Position numbers and translations under genes: made by a program. Below, one piece after another: positions 31,964-40,665 of a DNA stretch of 43,292 nt. Source of the DNA: Clostridium sp. D43t1_170807_H7. Lineage in GTDB: Bacteria; Bacillota; Clostridia; Clostridiales; Clostridiaceae. The number at the start of each line of letters is the position of its first letter. The first letter of the stretch is position 1. A model generated the notes under the pieces. That model worked only from the letters and a program-made list of their open reading frames with translations, did not search any database and was not told where the DNA came from. The stretch spans positions 1-43,292 of the forward strand of contig NZ_JADNLK010000023.1 in the NCBI RefSeq assembly GCF_015555905.1, read 5' to 3'.

Positions 31964-34618
31964 TTACTTTATTGCAGCTCCATCACTACCTATCTTTATA
32001 CCATCTATAATCGTATTAACTGCCATTGCTCCATTTGAGTATAGGTAGTATTTTTTTCCGCCATCTTCAATCCATCCAGTTTTCATTTTACAACTTGAAT
32101 CAAAGTAATACCATTTTCCATTATCATTTAGCCAACCTGTTTTTGCTTGTCCGCTAGCTTCTAAGTAATACCATTCTCCTGATATTTTTTGCCATCCAGT
32201 TAGCATTTTACAGTTTGAATCAAAATAATACCATTTTCCATTATCATTTAACCAACCTGTTTTTGCTTGTCCACTAGCTTCTAAGTAATACCACTCTCCT
32301 GATATTTTTTGCCATCCAGTTAGCATTTTACAGTTTGAATCAAAATAATACCATTTTCCATTATCATTTAACCAACCTGTTTTTGCTTGTCCACTAGCTT
32401 CTAAGTAATACCACTCTCCTGATATTTTTTGCCATCCAGTTAGCATTTTACAGTTTGAATCAAAATAATACCATTTTCCATTATCATTTAACCAACCTGT
32501 TTTTGCTTTTCCAGTAGGTTCTAAGTAATACCAATCACCATTATATTTTATCCAACCAGTTTGCATAATTGCAGTATTAGCATCAAAATAATACCAATAC
32601 ATGCCTATAGCTTTCCATCCCCTACATAATACACCTGAACTATTGTAATAATAGTAATTTCCATTATCATTTTTCCACTTATTTGCGTAATTTGGATCTA
32701 TAGGAAGTATATTTGATTTTCCTGTATTTAAAAATTCTATATTCTCCCCCTTAATATATCCCCTACTATCCCAATTATATTCACCTGGATACTTATTAGC
32801 AGTTCCACCTGACCCAACAGCTGTATTACGCTCAGCGTATATTTCCTTATAATAGTTACCACCTATATTTTTTTCATTATTATCTGTAATAACTGCTACT
32901 GTATCAATATATCCGCCGCGTTTAGAAAAATCAGTATATATATTATATAGCAACGTATTATTACTATTTATTACTCTATTCTCACCTGTATACTTAATAA
33001 TAGTAAATGCATTATAATCTTTTAAATTACTTATATCATTTTTAGATAAAAACATATCTATTGTAAATGCATGGGCTGTTGCTTTTTCTCCCCAAAAAGG
33101 ATCTGATGCATATTTTACATTAGCACCTCTATATTTATTTCCTAAAAATCCACCATGATATCTCCAATCTGCTGGGTCTGCATATCCTCCAGATATATAA
33201 TATTTTGCAAATTCATTTATACAAAGTTCAACACTCTTATAATAATTAGCTGATTGCCCTGGACTAGAGTCTACAGCATTCATTCCAAAAATATTATTTT
33301 TATTTTGCGCTATTGTAGATTTACCCCAATTTGATTCATTAATAGCTATTCCTAATGCTAATAGGGCATTTACTCCATATTTTTCTTGTGCATTAATAAA
33401 ATATTCTCCTGTATCTCTTAACTTACTATTAGAAATAGTTTTTTCATTAATAAAATCATTTAATTCATTTGCTGTATAGGATGTTCTACTTCTAAAAGGT
33501 AAATAATTAAAATAATTGTAGCATGGATTGCTTTTATTTATAGAATTATTTTTAGTATTTGCCCTTAAGTCACATATTAAGTTTGTTAATCCTGTAGAAA
33601 TATTCGATCCATCATAAAAATAATTTCCATCATAACTTAAATACTTAACACCTTCTTTTAAATAAGTAGGAGCTAGTCCTATTCTTATAGTGTTTCCAGT
33701 TTCGGTTGTTGCTCTTAAGTTACTAGAAATAAAATGATATAAAACTCCACCTTTATTCATATAATAACTTGGATTAGTTACTTGATTAATAGGAACTATA
33801 ACCAAGTCATAATCCATGGAACTTGTATCCTTATTAACCCATCCTGTATATCCTGCTACTTGAATTTTAGCAACATTACCTAAATCCTCAATTACAGGAA
33901 CATCATCTACATATCCGTGATTTATATATGTAAATGCATTACTTAAGGACGAAGTTGTATATATATTAGTATTATTTGAAAAGGTTGGGTCAGCCTCTCC
34001 ATTTATATGTTTTAATATTCTACCCATAGATAGAGTTGAATAGGTAACTTGTCCATTTTCATCTAATACTACTGGAACTATTGAGTTATCAGATAAATTA
34101 GATTCAGCTTCTAAAACTTCATTTTTTGCCTCTTCAATACTATTTGTTGAATCAACAAATCTATAGGTTCCATCACTATATGCTAATGCTATTTCATAAT
34201 CTTCTTCTGTTTTCTTTTTTAATTTTAAATCATCATATAAATTTTCATATTTTAGTTGAAATTCTTCTCTTTCAAACTCTGAATTCTTCACAGTATATGG
34301 AACATGATTTTCTATAACTTCATATAGTTCGCCAGCTATATCTTCATTATTAGCTTCATTTCCATCTACACTTATCTCATTAATATCATTATCTTCTTTG
34401 ACATCTTCTATATTTATTTCTTCACTTATATTCTCTTGCCCGTTTATAGATTCATCACTTTCAATTACATCCTTATTTGATTCATCTATTAATATCTCTT
34501 CTACATTTTCCTCAATTACTTTATTACTATCAGTTGCATATGCATTAACTGATGGCACTATTAGCAATATAGTTAAAATCAAAGATATTATAGATTTTAG
34601 CTTTTTATTTTTTTTCAT
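31964..34618 (-). CDS. Secreted choline-binding-repeat glucosaminidase
   Basis: This 884-residue secreted protein opens with a signal peptide (about 1-28) and an acidic linker (about 30-110). A region near 245-300 resembles an SH3-like wall-binding segment (AKIQVAGYTGWVN). The LytD/GH73-type glucosaminidase domain (about 400-530) has the probable catalytic E428 in INESNWG, the IFGMNAVD block and YASDPFWGEKATAHA. The last 230 residues are about eleven 20-residue CW-binding repeats of the form GW-x5-GKWYY. It should cut wall glycan strands while anchored to choline on a surface polymer. The gene is 12 bases downstream of the amidase gene, so both are probably one transcript. Choline binding is inferred from repeat type and the lic genes. 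Confidence 0.88.
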   Translation of the reverse strand: MKKNKKLKSIISLILTILLIVPSVNAYATDSNKVIEENVEEILIDESNKDVIESDESINGQENISEEINIEDVKEDNDINEISVDGNEANNEDIAGELYEVIENHVPYTVKNSEFEREEFQLKYENLYDDLKLKKKTEEDYEIALAYSDGTYRFVDSTNSIEEAKNEVLEAESNLSDNSIVPVVLDENGQVTYSTLSMGRILKHINGEADPTFSNNTNIYTTSSLSNAFTYINHGYVDDVPVIEDLGNVAKIQVAGYTGWVNKDTSSMDYDLVIVPINQVTNPSYYMNKGGVLYHFISSNLRATTETGNTIRIGLAPTYLKEGVKYLSYDGNYFYDGSNISTGLTNLICDLRANTKNNSINKSNPCYNYFNYLPFRSRTSYTANELNDFINEKTISNSKLRDTGEYFINAQEKYGVNALLALGIAINESNWGKSTIAQNKNNIFGMNAVDSSPGQSANYYKSVELCINEFAKYYISGGYADPADWRYHGGFLGNKYRGANVKYASDPFWGEKATAHAFTIDMFLSKNDISNLKDYNAFTIIKYTGENRVINSNNTLLYNIYTDFSKRGGYIDTVAVITDNNEKNIGGNYYKEIYAERNTAVGSGGTANKYPGEYNWDSRGYIKGENIEFLNTGKSNILPIDPNYANKWKNDNGNYYYYNSSGVLCRGWKAIGMYWYYFDANTAIMQTGWIKYNGDWYYLEPTGKAKTGWLNDNGKWYYFDSNCKMLTGWQKISGEWYYLEASGQAKTGWLNDNGKWYYFDSNCKMLTGWQKISGEWYYLEASGQAKTGWLNDNGKWYYFDSNCKMLTGWQKISGEWYYLEASGQAKTGWLNDNGKWYYFDSSCKMKTGWIEDGGKKYYLYSNGAMAVNTIIDGIKIGSDGAAIK
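32101..32507 (-). repeat. 120-bp tandem DNA repeats encoding paired choline-binding repeats
   Basis: Three consecutive 120-bp units occupy 32101-32220, 32221-32340 and 32341-32460, with the next unit starting identically to about 32507. The second and third units are identical at every base I compared; the first differs at four positions. Each unit encodes two 20-residue CW repeats (40 residues). Base identity far above the level seen in the other repeats points to recent duplication or gene conversion. Confidence 0.93.
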
Positions 34619-34630
34619 TTTTTCCCCTAT

Positions 34631-36430
34631 CTATTTCCTAAATAATTTATTTATTTGTTTTGCTATACTTTCAGCTAACTTAGTTTGATTGCTTTGATTT
34701 GCAGCCTTCTCTGCTTCTCCAGGATTACTTATAAAACCACATTCTAATAAAATCGAAGGCATTGTAGTATTTTTTATAACATAAAAATCATTATCCTTAG
34801 CCCCTCTATTTCTATAGCCTAACTCACTGCTAACAGCATTAACAATATTCTTGGCTATTTCTTTTGAAATATCAGTAACCTTATCATCTCTGCCTGTTGA
34901 ATTTCCCTTAATAGAGCTATAAAAAGCTGTAAATCCACTAGCACTTGAATTACTACTTGAATCATGGTGTATACTTATAAATAAATCTGTATCCTTAGAG
35001 TTTGCATAATCTACTCTCTTTTTTAAACTTTCTTTCACTGTCTCATAAGTTTTATCCTCAGGATTTCTAGTTAAAATAACATTGTATCCTTCAGTTTCTA
35101 ATTTTTTCTTTAATTCAATGGCTACTTGCATATTTAATTCCCTCTCAACATACTGAATTCCATTATGTTTTGAATATGCTCCATCATCTCCCCCATAATT
35201 ATGCCCAGGGTCTAATACTATTGTTATTTTTTCGCCATTAGAAAGATTCTTAAAGACTCCCTCTTTTCCATAATACTTACCTGATATAAATTCAAATCTA
35301 GCCATAACTCCATCACTATGGAAATAATATTCTTTATTATTTATCATTTGACTTCCTGTAACCATAATACTATCATTGTTAAAATAATAAGTGTTAACTC
35401 CTAATGTAATAAACCCTTTAACAAGTTGTCCACTACTATCGCCATAGTACCAAGTACCATTGTTACTGATCCATCCAGTAAGCATTTCACCTTTATCATT
35501 TAAGTAATACTTTTTATAATTAACTTCAATAATACCAGTAGCCATCTCACCATTTTCATATAAATAGTACCATTTACCATTATCTTTTAACCATCCACTC
35601 TTCATAGAGGTTGTAGTTTCTGCATAATACCACTTATCCTCAAATTTTATCCATCCACTTAAAACTAAGCCATCATCATTTAGATAATAAATCTTATTAT
35701 TATTCTCTACTTTACCCGTTGACATTTCTCCATTTTCATATAAGTAATACCATTTGCCTTTATAACTTAGCCATCCACTTTTCATTGCTCCTGATTCTTC
35801 TGCATAGTACCACTTACCATTATCTCTTATCCAACCTGTTGCTACTTCACCGTTATCTCTCATATAATATATTTTACCTTCTATATCAGTAAACCCAATA
35901 GCCATTTCCCCATTTGCCTTTAGGAAATATAATTTATTCCTATCATTTAACCACCCTGTTTTCATCTCGCCTGATTGCTCTAAATAATACCATTTCCCGG
36001 CATCATATAACCATCCGCTGACCATCTCTCCACTATTATTTAGGAAATACCATTTATTATCCAACTTTAACCATCCTGTTTTCATGGCTCCAGACTGCTC
36101 TAAATAATACCATTTCCCAGCATCATATAACCATCCTGTAGCCATTTCTCCATTATCTTTTAAGTAATACCATTTACCACCATCAATTAGCCAACCTATT
36201 TGTGGATTCCCATCTTTATCAAAATAATACCAGTTATTATTTTCATATATCCATCCAGTCTTTCTTATGATATTATCTTCCATATCGAAATTAACATCAT
36301 TAATCTCATTAGTCACTAAATTACTTTTTTCTTCACCTTTATCATCAGCAATAACAGTTTGTCCCCTTCCAACTATCATTAAAACAAAAATAAGAAATAT
36401 AATAGATTTATTAAATATTTTTTTTAGCAT
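34631..36430 (-). CDS. Secreted choline-binding-repeat N-acetylmuramoyl-L-alanine amidase
   Basis: This 599-residue secreted autolysin begins with a signal peptide (about 1-28), followed by about sixteen 20-residue CW-binding repeats (about 57-385, GW-x5-GKWYYL form). It ends with a zinc-dependent Amidase_3 domain (about 402-599). Zinc ligands are visible as H410 in DPGH, E429 in VEREL and H488 in SIHHD; the catalytic Glu is E563 in LLECGF. It should cleave the bond between MurNAc and the stem peptide. Its repeats are more diverged from one another than those of the downstream glucosaminidase. The repeats precede the catalytic domain, the reverse of pneumococcal LytA. It is the first gene of a two-gene unit. 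Confidence 0.92.
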   Translation of the reverse strand: MLKKIFNKSIIFLIFVLMIVGRGQTVIADDKGEEKSNLVTNEINDVNFDMEDNIIRKTGWIYENNNWYYFDKDGNPQIGWLIDGGKWYYLKDNGEMATGWLYDAGKWYYLEQSGAMKTGWLKLDNKWYFLNNSGEMVSGWLYDAGKWYYLEQSGEMKTGWLNDRNKLYFLKANGEMAIGFTDIEGKIYYMRDNGEVATGWIRDNGKWYYAEESGAMKSGWLSYKGKWYYLYENGEMSTGKVENNNKIYYLNDDGLVLSGWIKFEDKWYYAETTTSMKSGWLKDNGKWYYLYENGEMATGIIEVNYKKYYLNDKGEMLTGWISNNGTWYYGDSSGQLVKGFITLGVNTYYFNNDSIMVTGSQMINNKEYYFHSDGVMARFEFISGKYYGKEGVFKNLSNGEKITIVLDPGHNYGGDDGAYSKHNGIQYVERELNMQVAIELKKKLETEGYNVILTRNPEDKTYETVKESLKKRVDYANSKDTDLFISIHHDSSSNSSASGFTAFYSSIKGNSTGRDDKVTDISKEIAKNIVNAVSSELGYRNRGAKDNDFYVIKNTTMPSILLECGFISNPGEAEKAANQSNQTKLAESIAKQINKLFRK

Positions 36431-36561
36431 AACTTCCCCTCCATAACATATAATAATTTAATTATATATTTTATTCGAGTTAATTTCTATAATAGGTAGT
36501 AAATTTTACAATATAATTATTAATATTTCTTACATTTTAAATATTAAACTTTAAAATTAAC

Positions 36562-36597
36562 AAAAAAATAACCTTCAACTTCTAAATTGAAGATTAT
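36562..36597 (-). terminator. Terminator of the second flippase gene
   Basis: On the minus strand ATAATCTTCAA (36587-36597) pairs with TTGAAGGTTAT (36568-36578), with one G-T pair, followed by TTTTTTT. It lies nine bases past the end of the flippase gene. Confidence 0.8.
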
Positions 36598-36605
36598 CTC
36601 AAATA

Positions 36606-38081
36606 TTACCTTTTTATTTTATTTAACATTTTATTCTTAACTTCTTTTAGATTTTCATCCTTTATAATAAATAAAACTAAGAAATATAATAAACCATTAA
36701 CTGAAACTGTAATTAATGAAATAACTATAGCATTAAGTTCTTGTGATTCAAAGATATTACCAGTAAATTGTCTTATTATAAAAGTAACTGGAATAAATAA
36801 TAAAGAAACAAACATATATTTTAACTTATCCATAGAGAATATATTAAATTTAACCCGTAGCACTTTTCTAACATAAATATTCTCCATTACTATTACACAT
36901 ATATTAGCAAAAAGAGTAGTTGCTACTGCTGTTGTTCCATTATATTTTCTAAATACAACTAATAATATATTTAATAATAAATTAATTAATCCACCTATAA
37001 ATATTATTTTAACCTGTTGCTTTTCTTTTCTTCTTGTATACATAACTTGATTACTTAATATAGTATCATATCCTAATGATATTATATAAAGTGAAAATAC
37101 CATCATAATTGGAACAGATGCCATATATTCACTTCCGCCATATAGTAAGATTATTTCTTTTGACAATAAGAACATTCCTATGGATGCTGGAAATAAAAAT
37201 AAGAAATATAACTTACTTATCTTATCTAATAAAGTCAGGTATTCTTCATTACTATCATTTGCTACATAATTAGATAATCTAGGTATTGTTACTGTTATTA
37301 CTGTTAACAATAACGTATTAATCATAGTACTTATATTTTGTGCAGTAGCATAATAAGCTACTGAAACAGTAGATACAAATTGCCCTAGCATTAATCTATC
37401 TAATTGAGTATATAATACATTAGCATTAGATAAAATAACAACTAAAAACATAGGTTTTATATGTTTTTTTAACTTAATATTAGAAAAATTAAATTTTATT
37501 CTTCTTTTTATGTATATAAAGCTTAATAAGTTATTTAATAATGTATATAGTACTAACACAATCATATATTCTTTTAAATTATCACTTGATCTAACTGTTG
37601 TTAGTAGCAATATTACATATATTATTCTTACAACTATAGTTTTTATTGTTATAAATCCAAAATTTTCTAAAGCTTCATTTAACCATTCAATATAAAATAC
37701 ATTAGCAACTAAATTAAATGTCATTATCATACATGCTATATATGTTTGAGATCCATAATAACTATTATGTATAAAAATAACATATATTGCTACAGTTATA
37801 ATATTAGTTATCAATGTAAATATAAACAAGTTAGTAAATACACTTGATAGCTTTTCTTTGTTATCTCTAACCCTACTTACCTCTCTTAAACCATATTGAT
37901 AAACTCCAAATCCAGCAAATATATAAAAATATCCATATATAGTTTGAGAAAAGTTTACAGTTCCCATATTTTCAGGACCTAAAACCCTTAATGCATATGG
38001 CCCTATTAATATAGGTATTATTAAATTGAAAATATTTAATAATAATTTAAAAAATATGTTTTTTGAAATAGATTTATTCAT
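36606..38081 (-). CDS. Second Wzx-type flippase
   Basis: This 491-residue polytopic flippase is a clear paralogue of the protein encoded at 29569-31041. Both start with FFKLLLN-x-FN and share IGPY, a GYFYIFAxFG segment, the GLRE-SR loop, the SFIYIKRRIKF segment and an HIKPMF-VVILSNANxLYTQLD stretch. It is transcribed alone between brnQ (divergent) and the wall-hydrolase genes, with its own terminator. Two flippases suggest two different exported lipid-linked units, or a decorated and an undecorated form of one unit. Which flippase serves which polymer cannot be told from sequence. Confidence 0.88.
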   Translation of the reverse strand: MNKSISKNIFFKLLLNIFNLIIPILIGPYALRVLGPENMGTVNFSQTIYGYFYIFAGFGVYQYGLREVSRVRDNKEKLSSVFTNLFIFTLITNIITVAIYVIFIHNSYYGSQTYIACMIMTFNLVANVFYIEWLNEALENFGFITIKTIVVRIIYVILLLTTVRSSDNLKEYMIVLVLYTLLNNLLSFIYIKRRIKFNFSNIKLKKHIKPMFLVVILSNANVLYTQLDRLMLGQFVSTVSVAYYATAQNISTMINTLLLTVITVTIPRLSNYVANDSNEEYLTLLDKISKLYFLFLFPASIGMFLLSKEIILLYGGSEYMASVPIMMVFSLYIISLGYDTILSNQVMYTRRKEKQQVKIIFIGGLINLLLNILLVVFRKYNGTTAVATTLFANICVIVMENIYVRKVLRVKFNIFSMDKLKYMFVSLLFIPVTFIIRQFTGNIFESQELNAIVISLITVSVNGLLYFLVLFIIKDENLKEVKNKMLNKIKR

Positions 38082-38399
38082 AATACACCTTTATATAATT
38101 ATAATTTTAACTTATATTTATCTATATATTAATAATTTTACTTAAAACTATATAAATATACCAATAATATTATAAGCAAAGATAATTATACCATAATTTA
38201 TATATAAATCAATTTTCGCTCTTTTTATTAATTTTTTTCATTATTTATTCATTTTTCATACTATAAATTCATATTTTAATATCTTGTATTCTTTTCCATT
38301 GAAAATTATCAATTTTTATATTATTATATCTATAATTATATTACTAATACAGATAAATAATTAACTATTTATCAAAATTACATAAAGGATGATTTTATT
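38082..38399. other. A+T-rich divergent intergenic region
   Basis: This 318-base gap separates the second flippase gene (minus) from brnQ (plus). It should hold both promoters. I see one plausible brnQ promoter (38299-38327) and no open reading frame of note, no structured RNA signature and no clear repeat. Confidence 0.6.
38299..38327 (+). promoter_or_regulatory. Possible promoter of brnQ
   Basis: TTGAAA (38299-38304) and TATTAT (38322-38327) are separated by 17 bases, about 70 bases upstream of the start codon. In such A+T-rich DNA chance matches are common. Confidence 0.35.
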
Positions 38400-39680
38400 A
38401 TGAAAAAAAATACAAAAGATGCAATTGTAATAGGCTTTGCCCTATTTTCCATGTTTTTTGGTGCAGGTAATTTAATATTCCCTGGATTTCTAGGTAATAC
38501 TCTTGGTTCATCATTCTTTACAGGAATGATTGGATTTGTTATTACCGGTGTAGGACTTCCACTACTAGCAATATTAGCCTGTTCTAAAGGAGACGGTTCC
38601 TTTGAAAGTATAGCTTCAAAAATAGGTCCTAAATTTGTAATAATCTTTACAACATTATTATTTATGGCAATTGGACCTCTTTTAGCAGTTCCAAGAACAG
38701 CTGCCACAACCTTTGAAATGTCAATTAACCCATTTTTCCCTGGAATTCCAGCAATAGTTGTTATAGCAGCTTACTTTATAATAAACTTAATATTTGTTTT
38801 AAAAAGATCTTCAATAATAGATACTATTGGAAAGTTTTTAACTCCAGCATTACTTATTCTTTTAATAGTTGTAATAGTTAAAGGAGTATTTATGCCAATA
38901 GGTGAAATAACTACTACTAATGCTCAAAATGTATTTTCTTCTTCACTTATAGAAGGATATCAAACTATGGATGCAATTGCTGCCTTATTATTTGCTGCAA
39001 TTATCACTACTTCTTTAAAAGATAAAGGTTATGAAAAGAAAGATATGCCTTCAATGATTCTTAAATCTAGCTTAGTAGCTACAATAGGACTTGCATTTGT
39101 TTATGGTGGATTAATGTATATTGGCGCACAAACTACTACTATTGCTTCAAGTGATTTAGGTAAGACAGGATTATTATTATTTATAGCTAAACATATTTTA
39201 GGTTCTGCAGGCCCTATAGTTATTGGAGTGGCAATGGGACTTGCATGCTTAAGTACATCAATTGGTTTAATTACTGCTGGTGCAGACTTCTTTGAAAAAG
39301 TTTCTAAAGGTAAACTTACATATAAATTTAATACAATTGTTATTTCTTTAGTAAGTTTCTTAGTAGCATTATTAGGTGTTGATAAAATTATTGCTTTTTC
39401 ATCACCAATATTAAACTTACTATATCCAGTATCAATAACAATAATAGTTACAACACTTTTATCTAAGTGGTTAACTAATGTTAAAGCAATAAGACTTGGA
39501 GTTTATACTTCATTAGTGTTTTCATTATTATTATTAATACCTGGATTAAATCTTTCATTCTTACCACTTTCAAAAGTTGGATTTGGATGGGTTGTTCCTA
39601 CAATTTTAGGAATAATAATAGGATATATAATATTTAAAGATAAATCTGTTAAAAATTCTGATGGAAAACTAGCTTATTAA
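38400..39680 (+). CDS. brnQ: Branched-chain amino acid transporter BrnQ
   Basis: This 426-residue membrane protein of the LIVCS family imports leucine, isoleucine and valine with a cation. The N terminus is diagnostic: GFALFSMFFGAGNLIFPGFL. About twelve hydrophobic helices follow, with the AVPRTAATTFEMS loop near residue 98 that is conserved in the family. The ATG follows AAGGATG at suitable spacing. It is a lone plus-strand gene, convergent with licB and sharing a terminator with it. It has no evident link to the polysaccharide or choline genes beside it. Confidence 0.95.
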   Translation: MKKNTKDAIVIGFALFSMFFGAGNLIFPGFLGNTLGSSFFTGMIGFVITGVGLPLLAILACSKGDGSFESIASKIGPKFVIIFTTLLFMAIGPLLAVPRTAATTFEMSINPFFPGIPAIVVIAAYFIINLIFVLKRSSIIDTIGKFLTPALLILLIVVIVKGVFMPIGEITTTNAQNVFSSSLIEGYQTMDAIAALLFAAIITTSLKDKGYEKKDMPSMILKSSLVATIGLAFVYGGLMYIGAQTTTIASSDLGKTGLLLFIAKHILGSAGPIVIGVAMGLACLSTSIGLITAGADFFEKVSKGKLTYKFNTIVISLVSFLVALLGVDKIIAFSSPILNLLYPVSITIIVTTLLSKWLTNVKAIRLGVYTSLVFSLLLLIPGLNLSFLPLSKVGFGWVVPTILGIIIGYIIFKDKSVKNSDGKLAY

Positions 39681-39684
39681 TATA

Positions 39685-39723
39685 AAAAATCGTGTATCAA
39701 ATTTAAATGATACACGATTTTTT
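39685..39723. terminator. Bidirectional terminator between brnQ and licB
   Basis: AAAAATCGTGTATCA (39685-39699) pairs with TGATACACGATTTTT (39709-39723) around a short loop. T-runs on both sides serve the two convergent genes. Confidence 0.88.
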
Positions 39724-39726
39724 ATA

Positions 39727-40662
39727 TTAAGATTCTAACTGGCTTTTAAATATAGATTTTATATCACCTGATGCCATAATTGATCCTATCATTATGAATA
39801 AACAACAAATTATAGATTTTAAATCTATAGAATTTCCTAATAAAATAACCCCAAAAACTATAGCCCATGCTGAATATGTTATATTTAAAGACATAGCCTT
39901 TGTAGCACCTATTTTATGAATCCCCTTATAATAACATACATAAGATGCAGTTCCTGCAAAAGCAGTCAATAATATTACCATAGTTGCAGTAGTTGGTATT
40001 ACTTCTGTAGTAAATTTAATCCCTCTTATTATTGGAATAATTAAAAATCCATATATAACTGCTGATGTTAATTGTCTAACTTGCAATGACTGTTCTGGTG
40101 TTATTTCTTCTTCCTTCATCCCATAAGCACATATTACTGCTTCAGATGCCCATCCTATAACACACATTATTGCAAATAAAAATCCAACTACTAAATTATT
40201 TACTTCTCCCCCTGGTACATAGCCTAGAACTATTATTCCTCCAACGCTTAAAAATAGCCCTACTACAGCTGATGGTTTCATTTTTTCCTTTAAAAAGATA
40301 AATGAAAGAAATGCTCCTACAGCTGGATATAGAGAAGAAATAATTGCTGTATATGATGGTCCAATATATTTTATAGCAAGTAAATATCCTGTCATACCAA
40401 CTGGACCACCTAATATTGCACCTAACATTATAAATCTACCACTTCTAGTTTTAGCAGCTTTTATAGTCTTACCTATTTGTCTTTTAAACATCATATATAT
40501 AGCCATCCATATAGATGAAAATAAATCATGTAAAAAAGTACTAACAAAAGGAGCTAAAAATATTGCCTGTTCTGTTGAAACAAAAGGAGTCATTGCAAGT
40601 GCAATACCAAGTAATACCGTATCTAATCCCCATAATATCCCCGACATTAATCCATAAATCAT
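39727..40662 (-). CDS. licB: Choline transporter LicB (DMT superfamily)
   Basis: This 311-residue membrane protein of the drug/metabolite transporter superfamily has about ten helices in two repeated halves. It opens GLMSGILWGLDTVLLGIAL and has a LGGPVGMTGYLLAIKYIG segment, both as I recall for LicB proteins of Haemophilus and pneumococcus. The second half begins near residue 160. LicB is thought to import choline for phosphocholine synthesis. The gene follows the LicCA-fusion gene by three bases, so uptake and phosphorylation are coupled in one operon. Without the neighbour it could only be called an EamA-type permease. Confidence 0.87.
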   Translation of the reverse strand: MIYGLMSGILWGLDTVLLGIALAMTPFVSTEQAIFLAPFVSTFLHDLFSSIWMAIYMMFKRQIGKTIKAAKTRSGRFIMLGAILGGPVGMTGYLLAIKYIGPSYTAIISSLYPAVGAFLSFIFLKEKMKPSAVVGLFLSVGGIIVLGYVPGGEVNNLVVGFLFAIMCVIGWASEAVICAYGMKEEEITPEQSLQVRQLTSAVIYGFLIIPIIRGIKFTTEVIPTTATMVILLTAFAGTASYVCYYKGIHKIGATKAMSLNITYSAWAIVFGVILLGNSIDLKSIICCLFIMIGSIMASGDIKSIFKSQLES

Positions 40663-40665
40663 ATC

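Noticed and set aside
32101..32507. CRISPR-like array
   Set aside because: The repeats are contiguous 120-bp coding units without unique spacers and lie in frame within a hydrolase gene.
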